Shown one piece after another: positions 18,672 to 27,991 of a DNA stretch of 64,000 bases. Source of the stretch: Pseudomonas fluvialis (GTDB lineage: Bacteria > Pseudomonadota > Gammaproteobacteria > Pseudomonadales > Pseudomonadaceae); contig NZ_JACHLL010000003.1 in NCBI RefSeq assembly GCF_014207935.1, positions 384,265 to 448,264 of the forward strand, written 5' to 3'. Position 1 is the first letter of the stretch, and each line of letters opens with the position of its first letter. The notes under the pieces were generated by a model that saw only the letters and a program-made list of their open reading frames with translations, made no database searches and was not told where the DNA came from. A program made the translations under genes and the position numbers.

Positions 18672-21172
18672 GTCTGACCCGCCGAGAATTTGCCAAGGCC
18701 CAGGCGGCCGCCATTGCCGCGGCCGCCGCTGGCCTGCCAATCGCCAGCACGGCGAGCAACCTGATCACCGACGCCGAGCAGACCGACCTGGACTGGAACA
18801 AGGCGCCCTGCCGTTTCTGCGGCACCGGCTGCAGCGTGATGGTGGCAACCAAGAACGGCCGCGTGGTGGCCACCCACGGCGACGTCAAAGCCGAGGTCAA
18901 CCGCGGTCTGAACTGCGTCAAGGGCTACTTCCTGTCCAAGATCATGTACGGCAGCGACCGCCTGACCCAGCCGCTTTTGCGCATGAAGAACGGCGTCTAC
19001 GACAAGCAGGGCGAGTTCCAGCCGGTAAGCTGGGAACAGGCGTTTTCCATCATGGCCGAGAAGACCAAAGCCGCACTCAAGGCCCATGGTCCCGAAGCCA
19101 TCGGCATGTTCGGCTCTGGCCAGTGGACGGTGTGGGAAGGCTACGCGGCCAACAAGCTGATGAAGGCCGGGCTGCGCTGCAACAACATCGACCCCAACGC
19201 CCGCCACTGCATGGCCTCGGCGGTGATGGGTTTCATGCGCAGTTTCGGCATGGACGAGCCGATGGGCTGCTACGACGACATCGAAGCCACCGACACCTTC
19301 GTGCTCTGGGGCTCGAACATGGCCGAGATGCATCCGGTGCTCTGGACCCGGGTCACCGATCGCCGCCTCAGCGCGCCGCAGGTCAAGGTCGCGGTGCTGT
19401 CGACCTTCGAGCACAGAAGCTTCGACCTGGCCGACATCCCCATGGTGTTCAAGCCGCAGACCGACCTGATCATCCTCAACTACATCGCCAACCACATCAT
19501 CGAAAGCGGTGCGGTCAATCAGGACTTCGTCAGCCGTCACACCAAATTCGCCAAGGGCGCCGACGACATCGGCTACGGCCTGCGTCCCACCGATCCGCTG
19601 GAACAGAAGGCGAAGAACGCCGCCACCGCCAACACCTGGAGCGACATATCCTTCGAGCAGTTCGCCGCCTTCGTCAAACCCTACAGTCTGGAGCGCGCCG
19701 CCGAGGAATCCGGGGTGCCGGCCGAACGCCTCAAGGCCCTGGCCGAGCTGTATGCCGACCCCAAGCGCAAGGTCATGTCGTTCTGGACCATGGGCTTCAA
19801 TCAGCACACCCGCGGTGTGTGGGCCAATAACCTGATCTACAACATCCACCTGCTGACCGGGAAGATCAGCGAGCCGGGCAACAGCCCGTTCTCGCTGACC
19901 GGCCAACCCTCGGCCTGCGGCACCGCCCGCGAGGTGGGCACCTTCTCCCACCGTCTGCCGGCGGACATGCTGGTGGCCAATCCCAAGCACCGCGCCACCG
20001 CCGAGAAGATCTGGAAGGTCCCGGAAGGCACCATCCAGGAGAAGCCCGGCTTCCACGCCGTGCAGCAGAGTCGCATGCTCAAGGACGGCGTGCTCAAGGT
20101 GTACTGGACCCAGGTCACCAACAACATGCAGGCCGGGCCCAACGTGATGCAGGAAATCCTGCCCGGCTGGCGCAACCCGGAAGCCTTCGTCATTGTTTCG
20201 GACGTTTACCCCACCGTCTCGGCCCAGGCCGCCGACCTGATCCTGCCCAGTGCCATGTGGGTGGAGAAGGAAGGCGCCTATGGCAACGCCGAGCGGCGCA
20301 CCCAGTTCTGGCACCAGTTGGTGAAGGCACCGGGCGAGGCAAAATCCGACCTGTGGCAACTGGTGGAGTTCTCCAAGCACTTCACCACCGACGAGGTGTG
20401 GTCGGCCGAGCTACTGGCCAAGGCGCCACAGTTCAAGGGCAAAACGCTGTTCGAGGTGCTGTTCAAGAACGGCCAGGTGGATCAGTTCCCGGCCAGCGAC
20501 CTGGCCAAGGGCTATGCCAACGATGAAGCCGAAGCGTTTGGCTTCTACCTGCAGAAGGGCCTGTTCGAGGAATACGCCGCCTTCGGCCGCGGCCACGGCC
20601 ATGACCTGGCCGCCTTCGACACCTACCATGCCGAGCGCGGCCTGCGCTGGCCGGTGGTGGACGGCCAGGAAACCCGCTGGCGCTACCGCGAAGGCCTCGA
20701 CCCTTATGTGGAAAAAGGCAGCGGCGTGCAGTTCTACGGCTACCCGGACAAGAAGGCGATCATCTTCGCCCTGCCCTATGAGCCGCCGGCCGAGAGCCCG
20801 GACAAGGAATTCCCGTTCTGGCTCAGCACCGGTCGGGTGCTGGAACACTGGCACACCGGCAGCATGACCCAGCGTGTCGACGAACTGTACAAGGCGGCGC
20901 CCGATGCGCTGGTGTACATGCACCCGGACGATGCCAGCGAACTCAAGCTGCGCCGTGGCAGCGAGGTCAAGGTGGTCAGCCGGCGCGGCGAGATTCGCGC
21001 CCGAGTGGAAACCCGCGGCCGCAACAAGCCTCCACGTGGCCTGGTGTTCGTGCCCTTCTTCGATGCCAACAAGCTGATCAACAAGGTCACCCTGGACGCC
21101 ACCGACCCCATCTCCAAGCAGACCGACTACAAGAAATGCGCCGTGCGCATCGAACTGGTCAGCCTGGCCTGA
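18668..21172 (+). CDS. napA: Periplasmic nitrate reductase catalytic subunit NapA
   Basis: Molybdenum bis-MGD enzyme that reduces nitrate to nitrite in the periplasm. 834 residues. The N-terminus is a twin-arginine signal (SLTRREFAK, then an Ala-rich helix). The 4Fe-4S cysteines are Cys-48, 51, 55 and 83 (CRFCGTGC ... NCVKG). The molybdenum-ligand Cys is in [10 protein letters not shown]. The C-terminal domain ends with the usual KKCAVRIE. Electrons arrive from NapB/NapC encoded downstream. Confidence 0.98.
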   Translation: MSLTRREFAKAQAAAIAAAAAGLPIASTASNLITDAEQTDLDWNKAPCRFCGTGCSVMVATKNGRVVATHGDVKAEVNRGLNCVKGYFLSKIMYGSDRLTQPLLRMKNGVYDKQGEFQPVSWEQAFSIMAEKTKAALKAHGPEAIGMFGSGQWTVWEGYAANKLMKAGLRCNNIDPNARHCMASAVMGFMRSFGMDEPMGCYDDIEATDTFVLWGSNMAEMHPVLWTRVTDRRLSAPQVKVAVLSTFEHRSFDLADIPMVFKPQTDLIILNYIANHIIESGAVNQDFVSRHTKFAKGADDIGYGLRPTDPLEQKAKNAATANTWSDISFEQFAAFVKPYSLERAAEESGVPAERLKALAELYADPKRKVMSFWTMGFNQHTRGVWANNLIYNIHLLTGKISEPGNSPFSLTGQPSACGTAREVGTFSHRLPADMLVANPKHRATAEKIWKVPEGTIQEKPGFHAVQQSRMLKDGVLKVYWTQVTNNMQAGPNVMQEILPGWRNPEAFVIVSDVYPTVSAQAADLILPSAMWVEKEGAYGNAERRTQFWHQLVKAPGEAKSDLWQLVEFSKHFTTDEVWSAELLAKAPQFKGKTLFEVLFKNGQVDQFPASDLAKGYANDEAEAFGFYLQKGLFEEYAAFGRGHGHDLAAFDTYHAERGLRWPVVDGQETRWRYREGLDPYVEKGSGVQFYGYPDKKAIIFALPYEPPAESPDKEFPFWLSTGRVLEHWHTGSMTQRVDELYKAAPDALVYMHPDDASELKLRRGSEVKVVSRRGEIRARVETRGRNKPPRGLVFVPFFDANKLINKVTLDATDPISKQTDYKKCAVRIELVSLA

Positions 21173-21183
21173 GGACCCTGACG

Positions 21184-21660
21184 ATGAGAATCCTGTCCCT
21201 GCTGCTCACCCTGCTGGCGTGCACCGCCCAGGCCGCCGACTACCCGCTGGATGCCCCGGCCCCGGATGGTCGGCGCGCCGGCGGTACCCTGACCCAGACC
21301 CTGCCCGCACCGGCCCTGATCGACGAGGAAAACAAGGACATCCGCCGCGAGCGCAACTACCCCGAGCAACCGCCGACCATCCCCCACGCCATCCGTGGCT
21401 ATCAGGTGGACAAGAACGGCAACAAGTGCCTGTCCTGCCACAGCCGCGCCGCCAGCGCCAAGAGCCAGGCACCGATGGTCAGCATTACCCACTACATGGA
21501 CCGCGACGGCCAGGCCCTGGCCGCGGTATCGCCCCGGCGCTACTTCTGCAACCAGTGCCATGTACCGCAGAAGGACGTGAAGCCACTGGTGGAAAACCAG
21601 TTCCGCACCATCGACCAGGTGCTGCAGGACGCCGTGCAGAACAGTGGCCAGACCCCGTGA
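21184..21660 (+). CDS. napB: NapB, diheme cytochrome c subunit of periplasmic nitrate reductase
   Basis: 158 residues from the ATG at 21184 with a cleavable signal peptide ([18 protein letters not shown]). Two heme-binding motifs, CLSCH and CNQCH, are present. It passes electrons from NapC to NapA in the periplasm. It lies 11 bp behind napA and 7 bp ahead of napC, so the three are one transcription unit. Confidence 0.95.
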   Translation: MRILSLLLTLLACTAQAADYPLDAPAPDGRRAGGTLTQTLPAPALIDEENKDIRRERNYPEQPPTIPHAIRGYQVDKNGNKCLSCHSRAASAKSQAPMVSITHYMDRDGQALAAVSPRRYFCNQCHVPQKDVKPLVENQFRTIDQVLQDAVQNSGQTP

Positions 21661-21667
21661 GGTGCGC

Positions 21668-22267
21668 ATGAAACGACTGATCGAACTGCTGCGCAGCTAC
21701 TGGGGCATCCTGCGCCGTCCCAGCGTGCATTACAGCCTGGGCTTTCTCACCCTCGGTGGTTTCATCGCCGGCATCGTCTTCTGGGGCGGCTTCAACACCG
21801 CGCTGGAGGCGACCAATACCGAAGCCTTCTGCACCTCCTGCCACGAGATGCGCGACAACGTGTTCGCCGAACTCAAGGACACCATCCACTACAGCAACCG
21901 CTCCGGCGTGCGCGCCACCTGCCCGGACTGCCACGTGCCGCACCAGTGGACCGACAAGATCGCGCGCAAGATGCAGGCATCAAAAGAAGTCTGGGGCAAG
22001 ATCTTCGGCACCATCAACACCCGCGAGAAGTTCCTGGAGAAACGCCGCGAACTGGCCGAACACGAATGGGCAAGGCTCAAGGCCAACGACTCGCTGGAGT
22101 GCCGCAACTGCCACAACTTCAATTACATGGACTTCACCAGGCAGAGCCCGCGAGCCAAGGAGATGCACTCCACGGCGCTGGCCAGCGGCCAGGCCACCTG
22201 CATCGACTGCCACAAGGGCATCGCACACCAGTTGCCGGATATGCACGGGGTGCCGGGCTGGCAGTAA
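21668..22267 (+). CDS. napC: NapC, tetraheme membrane-anchored quinol dehydrogenase
   Basis: 199 residues from the ATG at 21668. An N-terminal membrane anchor ([20 protein letters not shown]) is followed by four heme motifs: CTSCH, CPDCH, CRNCH and CIDCH. It oxidises quinol in the inner membrane and reduces NapB. Last gene of the nap operon. Confidence 0.96.
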   Translation: MKRLIELLRSYWGILRRPSVHYSLGFLTLGGFIAGIVFWGGFNTALEATNTEAFCTSCHEMRDNVFAELKDTIHYSNRSGVRATCPDCHVPHQWTDKIARKMQASKEVWGKIFGTINTREKFLEKRRELAEHEWARLKANDSLECRNCHNFNYMDFTRQSPRAKEMHSTALASGQATCIDCHKGIAHQLPDMHGVPGWQ

Positions 22268-22352
22268 GGGGCAGAGCAAAACCGTCAGCCGGCACAGAAA
22301 CTGACTGGGCGTTGAATCAACAAGACCAAGCTGGCAATAGCCCGCCGAAAGC

Positions 22353-22380
22353 AAAAAAAACGGGAGCCCTAGGGCTCCCG
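22353..22380 (-). terminator. Terminator between napC and the MpaB-like gene
   Basis: A perfect palindrome CGGGAGCCCTAGGGCTCCCG (22361-22380) preceded by A8 on the + strand, so a U8 tract follows the stem on the - strand. Best read as the terminator of the reverse-strand gene starting at 23450; the hairpin may also stop napC transcripts. The rest of 22268-22562 shows no gene. Confidence 0.75.
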
Positions 22381-22562
22381 TACTCAATCGAGAAATGTCA
22401 GAGCCGGCCAAATCCGGCCGCCACTCCAACTACAACCTCACCTGCGCTTCAAATTGAAACGCCCGTTTAGTTTTGCAAATGTGCACGACCGTATCCGTTT
22501 AGCTTTGTTGCTGCTTTGTAACGCTTTGTAATTAATTCCAGGCAAGTGACCCGGGTAAAGGC

Positions 22563-23450
22563 TCAGGCCGCCTGACGCTCCAGCAGTCGGATGATCTTCT
22601 CCGGGCCCAGGCGAAACGGCTGGTAGCCCCGCGGATAGCTGGCGTAGTGCAGCGCCAGGGGGCTGTCCTGGAACGAGACCACCTCCCAGGGATTGAAAAG
22701 CCGCAGCCACCAGGCCCGGCCCTTGAAGGCCAGCCACACCACGGCGCCGAGTAACCGCGACGGCTTGCCCAGGCCCAGGGCCGCCAGCAGCGCCGGATCA
22801 TTGAGCAGCACCTTGACCAGCGGCCGGGCCAGCCAACGCAGCGGGCGCGGCAGCATCTGACTCAGGCCATGAATGGCGCCGTCGCACACCTGCTGATTGC
22901 TCGGCGCATACACTTCCATGCGCGCCCGGTAATCCTCGCGCCAGCTCTCGAAGGCCGCCAGCGTCGGCGGCATGTCGCGGATATGCATGGCATCGCCCAG
23001 TGCGCGAAACGCCATGAACAGCCCCTGCTCCTCGGCCGCCGTCATCGCCCGCCAGCCGAAGCGGCGCAGCCAGCGGATCGGCTCGTAGATGAACAGCGAC
23101 AGGGTGTACAGGTAGTCGTCATTGGCAATCGGGTAATGGCCGTGGATGCGGTTGAGGTGCTCCACCATCTTCGCCCCGTGCGGTCCGTCGACACCGTCCT
23201 GGAGAATTTCGGTGAGGATCGCCCGGGTATCGTCCAGGCGCTTGACGCTGTGCTGCTCGTACTGCCCGGTGCGGTGCAGCAGCGCCGACATGCGCGGCAC
23301 GGCGAAGGTCTTGAGCTGAGCCAGCTCGCCGGCCAACAGCATGTCCAGAGGAAACTCGTGGCGGGCGAAAATGCGCAGCATCTGCGCGTAATCCTGCTGC
23401 GGGTCGAGCTGAGCCAGTTGGCGAGTATGGATATGGCGGCGCAGGGGCAT
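22563..23450 (-). CDS. MpaB/DUF2236-family oxygenase-like protein
   Basis: 295 residues from the ATG at 23448-23450. The sequence pattern of DUF2236 proteins (related to the MpaB and rubber-oxygenase heme enzymes) is visible: RHEFPLDMLLAGELAQLKTF, then VKRLDDTRAILTEI, GHYPIANDDYLYTLSLF and a C-terminal WWLRLFNPWEVV region. Family members often bind heme through a conserved His and act on hydrophobic substrates; no substrate is known here. The gene is divergent from a TetR regulator with a perfect palindrome in the shared promoter, so regulation by that protein is likely. Confidence 0.78.
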   Translation of the reverse strand: MPLRRHIHTRQLAQLDPQQDYAQMLRIFARHEFPLDMLLAGELAQLKTFAVPRMSALLHRTGQYEQHSVKRLDDTRAILTEILQDGVDGPHGAKMVEHLNRIHGHYPIANDDYLYTLSLFIYEPIRWLRRFGWRAMTAAEEQGLFMAFRALGDAMHIRDMPPTLAAFESWREDYRARMEVYAPSNQQVCDGAIHGLSQMLPRPLRWLARPLVKVLLNDPALLAALGLGKPSRLLGAVVWLAFKGRAWWLRLFNPWEVVSFQDSPLALHYASYPRGYQPFRLGPEKIIRLLERQAA

Positions 23451-23471
23451 GGGGGAAATCCTTTGACAGAT

Positions 23472-23489
23472 AATAGACAGCTGTCTATT
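23472..23489. promoter_or_regulatory. Palindromic operator in the MpaB-like/tetR divergent promoter
   Basis: AATAGACAG at 23472-23480 is followed directly by its reverse complement CTGTCTATT at 23481-23489, an 18-bp perfect palindrome. It lies 22 bp from one start codon and 72 bp from the other, in the 110-bp gap between divergent genes, one of which encodes a TetR repressor. It is the obvious candidate binding site. Confidence 0.75.
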
Positions 23490-23560
23490 TATCTCCTGCT
23501 CCCCGCCCTGCACAGACGACAGGCAGCGCCCGGCGTTCACTAACAGACAGATGCCCGCAC

Positions 23561-24148
23561 ATGTCCAGCAACCCACTCGACCGCCGCAGTCAGCGCTCGC
23601 GCAAGGCCATCCTCGCCGCCATGCTCGCCCTGCTGCAGGAAAAGCCGTTCAACCGCATTCCCGTGGCGGAAATCTGCCAGCGTGCGGACGTGGCTCGTCC
23701 GACCTTTTACCTGCACTTCTCCGGCAAGGAGGAGGCCCTGCTCGGCTTCATGGATGAGGTCTTCGAACAGTTCTTCGCCGCCATCGAGCCGCATCTGCCC
23801 CAGGCCGAGATCAACACCCAGACGATCACCCGCCTGCTGTTCGCCCAGTGGCAGGAGCACCACCAGTTGCTCCGTGCCCTGCTCGACGCCGGCCTGGAGA
23901 ACGCCATGCAGCAGCGCTTTCGCCATTACGGCGCACGCCTGGTCGGGCGCTTTCTCAGTCAGCGCCAGCTCGGCCTGCATGACAGCAGCCTGATGCCCTA
24001 CCTGATCGACAGCATCGCCGCCACCGCCCTGGCCTTTCTCATGCGCTGGCTGCGCGAGGACCTGCTGCAACCCGCCGAGCAACTGGCCGCGTTCTACGAC
24101 GCTGTGACCCGCCCCGGTCTGCTGGCCGTGCTGGCACCCCAGGCATGA
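23561..24148 (+). CDS. TetR-family transcriptional repressor
   Basis: 195 residues. The N-terminal helix-turn-helix (RKAILAAMLALLQEKPF, then VAEICQRADVARPTFYLHF, residues about 15-53) is a textbook TetR motif; the remainder is a helical ligand-binding and dimerisation domain with a TetR_C pattern. It probably represses the divergent MpaB-like gene and itself through the palindrome at 23472-23489. Its stop codon overlaps the start of the phosphopantetheinyl transferase gene (ATGA). Confidence 0.92.
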   Translation: MSSNPLDRRSQRSRKAILAAMLALLQEKPFNRIPVAEICQRADVARPTFYLHFSGKEEALLGFMDEVFEQFFAAIEPHLPQAEINTQTITRLLFAQWQEHHQLLRALLDAGLENAMQQRFRHYGARLVGRFLSQRQLGLHDSSLMPYLIDSIAATALAFLMRWLREDLLQPAEQLAAFYDAVTRPGLLAVLAPQA

Positions 24149-24939
24149 CAGACGCCCGACCCGCCGGGCAGAATGCCGGCATGATCCAAACACCTCCCCC
24201 ACCCCAGGGCTGCAGCGAGGCGCTGAGCGACTGGCCCTGGCCCGGTGATGCCGATGGCCTGAGCCTGCAACGCTGCCAGTTCGACCCTGCCCGGCTGGAC
24301 GGCAGCGACTTTGCCCGCCTGGGCATCAGCGCCGTAACCGGTGCGGCCAAACGGCAGATGGAATACCTGGCCGGACGCTACTGCGCCGCCGTCGCCCTGC
24401 AGAGTTTCGGCTGCCTGAACGTGCCCGCACGCGGCGACGACCGCGCCCCGCTCTGGCCAACAGGCTTCTGCGGTTCGATCAGCCACAGCCAGGGCGTGGC
24501 TCTGGCCGTGGTCGGCCGGCAGTCGGCCTGGCGCAGTCTGGGCCTGGATCTGGAAGCCCAGCTGAGTGACGAACGGGCCCGGCGCCTGTGCGCCGAGATC
24601 CTCACCCCCGCCGAGCAGCAGCGCCTGCAGGCCCTGCCGGGCGACGCACAGGCCACTCGGGTGAGCCTGACCTTCTCGCTCAAGGAAAGCCTGTTCAAAG
24701 CGCTCTACCCGCTGACCGGGGTGCGCTTCTACTTTCAGGATGCCGAACTGCTCATGGCCGATCAGGGCGTGGCGCAACTGCGCCTGCTGAAAACCCTCTC
24801 CGCCGAGTGGACCGCCGGCCGTGAGCTGCCGGCACGCTATGCCGAGATCGACGGCCAGTTGCTCAGCCTGGTGGCGGTCGCAGCCGAGTATGCTGTTCTC
24901 AGTCGTCCGCCGGCTGCTGACGCGGCCAGATCAGGCTAA
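24145..24939 (+). CDS. pcpS: 4'-phosphopantetheinyl transferase (PcpS type)
   Basis: Transfers 4'-phosphopantetheine from CoA to carrier proteins of fatty acid, siderophore and other synthases. The frame gives 264 residues from the ATG overlapping the tetR stop; a start at 24181 (MIQTPPPP) is also possible. The Sfp-type signatures are present: CGSISHSQGVALAV, SLGLDLEAQ (Mg-binding Asp and Glu) and FSLKESLFKALYP. Pseudomonads often have one broad-specificity enzyme of this kind, PcpS, which this resembles; the symbol is given on that basis. The 3' end overlaps the convergent sensor kinase gene by 41 bp. Confidence 0.85.
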   Translation: MTDARPAGQNAGMIQTPPPPQGCSEALSDWPWPGDADGLSLQRCQFDPARLDGSDFARLGISAVTGAAKRQMEYLAGRYCAAVALQSFGCLNVPARGDDRAPLWPTGFCGSISHSQGVALAVVGRQSAWRSLGLDLEAQLSDERARRLCAEILTPAEQQRLQALPGDAQATRVSLTFSLKESLFKALYPLTGVRFYFQDAELLMADQGVAQLRLLKTLSAEWTAGRELPARYAEIDGQLLSLVAVAAEYAVLSRPPAADAARSG

Positions 24940-26512
24940 ACCGCGCCCCACCCAGCACCTGACTGCGGTCAACCTGGGCGCGGCCATGATGCCAATAGAT
25001 GATCCGCCGCACGATGGACAGCCCCAACCCATGGCCACCGGATGCACGGGTGCGGCTGTCGTCGAGGCGCAGGAAGGGCGTGAACACCCGCTCCCACTCC
25101 GCCTCGGGCACACCCGGGCCGTCATCCTCGACATCGATGCGGCACTGTTCCAGACCGATGCTGAACGACAGCCGCACCTGCGCCTCGGCATGGCGCAGGG
25201 CGTTGCTCACCAGGTTCTGCACCGCCCGCTGCAGGTAACGCGGCTCGGCCAGCACGCAACTGTCGCCGCTGTCGGCGGCCAGTTGGCAGGGGCCACGCTC
25301 GATGTGCACGCCAACGCGCAGCGGCGCCAGCTCGCCGGCCACCTTGTCGAGCAGACGGGTGAGATCGACGTCCTGATAGTTCAGCGCCGGCGCGCCCTGC
25401 TCCAGGCGCGCGTAGGTGAGCATCTCGTCGACCAGCTTGTCGAGTTCCTGAATGTCGCCGTCCATGCCGTCCATGTAACGGCGGCGGGCGTTGTCGCTTT
25501 CCGCATCGGCGATCATTTCCAGGCCAAAGCGCAGGCGCGCCACCGGCGTGCGCAGTTCGTGGGACACGGCACGGACCATCTCGCGCTGGATATTCAGCAG
25601 GCGCTGCAGCTGCTCGGCCATCTCGTTGAACACCGTGGCCAGACGCCCCACCGCATCGCTGCCGCGCACCGGCACGCGGGCACCGAGCTTGCCGCTGGCG
25701 ATCAGGGTGGCCACATCCGACAGCGCCAGCAGGCGATGTTCCAGATTACGCACCAGCAGGTAGATGATCAGGCCGACCAGGCCCAGCCCCATCAGCGCGA
25801 TCAGCGCCTGCAGCTCCGGCGGGTAGTCATCCATCCGGTAGATCGGCCCCATCACCAGCACCCAGGGGCTGTCGAGCAGGCCGGACACCAGGCGGATACC
25901 GTCACCGCCCTTGGTCAGCCCCATCACCGTGTCGCCTTCCTCGACGCGGCGGCGCTGGTCGTCATCCAGGTCTGCCTCATCGAGCTTGACCAGACGCAGA
26001 TCGAAACCGAACTGCTTGTCACGGTGAATGCGCGCCAGCCGCCCAGGCTGCTCACCCGGTTCCAGTCGCTGCAACTCGTCGATCAATAGATAGAGAGTGG
26101 CGCGCGCCAGCTGTTCGCTGACCTGCTCCACCTCGGTGGTCAGCAGCAGCGGCTCGTCCCGGCTGAGCATGCTGAACACCTGCGCCGCATGCGGCCCGGT
26201 CTGCTCTACCAGCACCTGGCCACTGCGCAGACCGGCGATCTGCCCGGAGTCCAGCTTCAGCTCGCTCAGCGGGCGCAGGCTCAGGCTCACCCCCAGCAGA
26301 CGACTCCACACCACCAGCGCACGCCGGCGCTCGACCTCAGTCATGGGCAGCAGGTTGTCGCTCATCAGGCGGAAGGTGCCGCGCGCCAGGTTCTCGCGGT
26401 ATTCGTCGTTACGCACCTGATTGGCCACATGCACCGTGGCCACGCCCAGCACGCCGACCAGCACCAGCGACAGCAGCAGGCCGCCGTAGATGCGCAGGAA
26501 GATGGAGTTCAC
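24899..26512 (-). CDS. RstB-like sensor histidine kinase
   Basis: 537-residue inner-membrane kinase. TM1 lies about residues 8-30 (GGLLLSLVLVGVLGVATV), an extracytoplasmic region follows, and TM2 is about 237-258. A HAMP domain (VRNLEHRLLALSDVATLIASG region) leads to the phosphoacceptor His in VSHELRTPVARLRF (about 318), then the ATP-binding N box NLVSNALRHAE and G boxes DDGPGVPE and GGHGLGLSIV. It is coupled to the response regulator gene 4 bp upstream. The RstB assignment is by overall likeness; the signal is unknown. Confidence 0.92.
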   Translation of the reverse strand: MNSIFLRIYGGLLLSLVLVGVLGVATVHVANQVRNDEYRENLARGTFRLMSDNLLPMTEVERRRALVVWSRLLGVSLSLRPLSELKLDSGQIAGLRSGQVLVEQTGPHAAQVFSMLSRDEPLLLTTEVEQVSEQLARATLYLLIDELQRLEPGEQPGRLARIHRDKQFGFDLRLVKLDEADLDDDQRRRVEEGDTVMGLTKGGDGIRLVSGLLDSPWVLVMGPIYRMDDYPPELQALIALMGLGLVGLIIYLLVRNLEHRLLALSDVATLIASGKLGARVPVRGSDAVGRLATVFNEMAEQLQRLLNIQREMVRAVSHELRTPVARLRFGLEMIADAESDNARRRYMDGMDGDIQELDKLVDEMLTYARLEQGAPALNYQDVDLTRLLDKVAGELAPLRVGVHIERGPCQLAADSGDSCVLAEPRYLQRAVQNLVSNALRHAEAQVRLSFSIGLEQCRIDVEDDGPGVPEAEWERVFTPFLRLDDSRTRASGGHGLGLSIVRRIIYWHHGRAQVDRSQVLGGARFSLIWPRQQPADD

Positions 26513-26516
26513 GGCG

Positions 26517-27239
26517 CTATTCGCTGAAGGCTTCGCCGACGAACAGATAGCCCTTGCTGCGCACGGTCTTGATCAGCCGCGGGTGCATGGGGTCGTCGCC
26601 GATCTTCGGACGAATGCGCGAGATGCGCACATCGATGGAGCGGTCCTGGCCGTCGTACTCGATGCCACGCAGTGCCGCAAAGATTTCCTCGCGCGAAAGA
26701 ATGCGCCCGGCATTGGCCGCCAGCAGCCAGAGCAGATCGAACTCGGCGCTGGTCAGCTCAATCGCCGCGCCAGCCAGGAAGGCTTCGCGCCGCGCACTGT
26801 CGACCAGCAGCGGGCCGAACTGCAGACGGCGCACCTCGCCCGCCGGCAGCGCTTCCGCCTCGCCCGCCTCGCTGCGCCGCAGCAGCGCGCGGATGCGCGC
26901 CAGCAGCACGCGCGGACGCACCGGCTTGCACACATAGTCATCGGCGCCCATTTCCAGGCCGAGCACCTGATCCATGTCGTCCGAGCGCGCGGTGAGCATC
27001 AGGATCGGCCCGTCGTAGCGCGGACGCAGCTGCCGGCAGATGGACAGGCCATCCTCGCCCGGCAGCATCAGGTCGAGCACCACCAGATCCGGCTTGTCGG
27101 CGAGGATGCGGGCCACGGCGCGGGCGCCGTCGGACTCGATGGCGACCTTCAGGCCATTGCTCTCCAGGTACTCCTGGGTCAACTCGGCCAGACGCTGATC
27201 GTCCTCGACAATTAGGATCTGCCAGACTGCTTGCTCCAC
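26517..27239 (-). CDS. OmpR/RstA-like response regulator
   Basis: 240 residues if translation begins at the GTG at 27237-27239 (VEQAVWQILIVEDDQ), preceded by GAGGGTGGTGGAAG; an in-frame ATG at 27275 would add 12 residues but has no ribosome-binding site. Receiver domain: acidic pocket VEDD, phosphoacceptor Asp-56 in VLDLMLPGEDG, Thr in LTAR and Lys in CKPVRP. Output domain is a winged helix ending IRPKIGDD and KTVRSKGYLFV. Forms an operon with the downstream kinase. Confidence 0.93.
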   Translation of the reverse strand: MEQAVWQILIVEDDQRLAELTQEYLESNGLKVAIESDGARAVARILADKPDLVVLDLMLPGEDGLSICRQLRPRYDGPILMLTARSDDMDQVLGLEMGADDYVCKPVRPRVLLARIRALLRRSEAGEAEALPAGEVRRLQFGPLLVDSARREAFLAGAAIELTSAEFDLLWLLAANAGRILSREEIFAALRGIEYDGQDRSIDVRISRIRPKIGDDPMHPRLIKTVRSKGYLFVGEAFSE

Positions 27240-27372
27240 CTTCCACCACCCTCGTGACTGCCAAACGCGCGGCATTGTAGCAACGCAGCCGCCAGCCCGG
27301 CAGTGATTGCCGACAACGGCGCCACGGCCCTGAAATGCGCCAGGCGGCAGCCGCTGCCCGCCAAACCGAAAA

Positions 27373-27388
27373 CACTAGATATTGTGGT
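27373..27388 (+). promoter_or_regulatory. Possible NrdR box far upstream of nrdA
   Basis: The sequence ACACTAGATATTGTGG resembles the NrdR binding consensus, an AT-rich dyad of the form ACAC-ATAT-TGTG. It lies about 600 bp upstream of nrdA and about 190 bp upstream of the candidate promoter, so it may instead be chance or serve another start site. Confidence 0.3.
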
Positions 27389-27516
27389 AGCCTTCACAGA
27401 AGCAGCGCCTGCAAAGCGACCATGAAGTCAGCCGTCCAGCACCGACGAACGGCGTACCCCAGGCCACCTGCGGCTCCGCGCCATGCCCCGCCAGTCACCC
27501 ACAATTCGCCCACAAT

Positions 27517-27525
27517 TTATCCACA
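27517..27525 (+). promoter_or_regulatory. DnaA box upstream of nrdA
   Basis: TTATCCACA is a perfect match to the DnaA-box consensus. It stands 22 bases upstream of the candidate -35 of nrdA. In E. coli DnaA regulates the nrdAB promoter; the same role here is inference. Confidence 0.5.
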
Positions 27526-27546
27526 GGTTGTTCACTCCTGCCCGCC

Positions 27547-27610
27547 TTGCATTAGCGCAAACAGCGCATTATCTTGTAGCCACGAAACGCCAAACCCCTA
27601 CATATTGGGT
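27547..27610 (+). promoter_or_regulatory. Candidate nrdA sigma-70 promoter with a pair of NrdR-like boxes
   Basis: TTGCAT (27547-27552) and TATCTT (27570-27575) are separated by 17 bases. Two AT-rich elements, GCATTATCTTGT (about 27566-27577) and CCCTACATATTGGGT (27596-27610), align with a 31-bp repeat distance, about three helical turns as known for paired NrdR boxes; the first overlaps the -10. If correct, transcription starts near 27582 and the leader is about 410 nt. Confidence 0.4.
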
Positions 27611-27991
27611 TTAGGCCAGACCACCGGACACAACCAGAACGAAATGCCCAGGCCCTTTCAGTGGCCGTCCACCGGTGCGTCACACCGCTCTTTAAACCCC
27701 CGCCAGGCGCCCTGCGCCTGGTCCGGCCCGCCACTTCTGATGTGTGTGCGGTGCTCCGGTAGTGATAGGCGAGCGTTACATCGCCACCACTAGGGATAGT
27801 GGTTACGCGCAGTCTGCGTAACCCGCTGACTTTTGAGCCAGGGAGGCGCTTGAGTCGCTCCCTCCTGCCTTACAAAGTCTGCTGTTCGTCGGCATTTGTG
27901 CCGCACGGGCCGCATTGCAATGGAATGGGAAGCAAGGCAAGGCGGGCACGCCAAGTGTCCACACCAACAAATAGAGAACATGGAGACACCC
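27583..27991 (+). other. Non-coding leader region upstream of nrdA
   Basis: No gene is seen in the 750 bp between the response regulator and nrdA. Near the 3' half two adjoining hairpins occur: CCACTA (27787-27792) with TAGTGG (27797-27802), and GGTTACGC (27801-27808) with GCGTAACC (27816-27823). They share GG at 27801-27802, so they could be mutually exclusive. I see no cobalamin-riboswitch motif. Confidence 0.4.
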
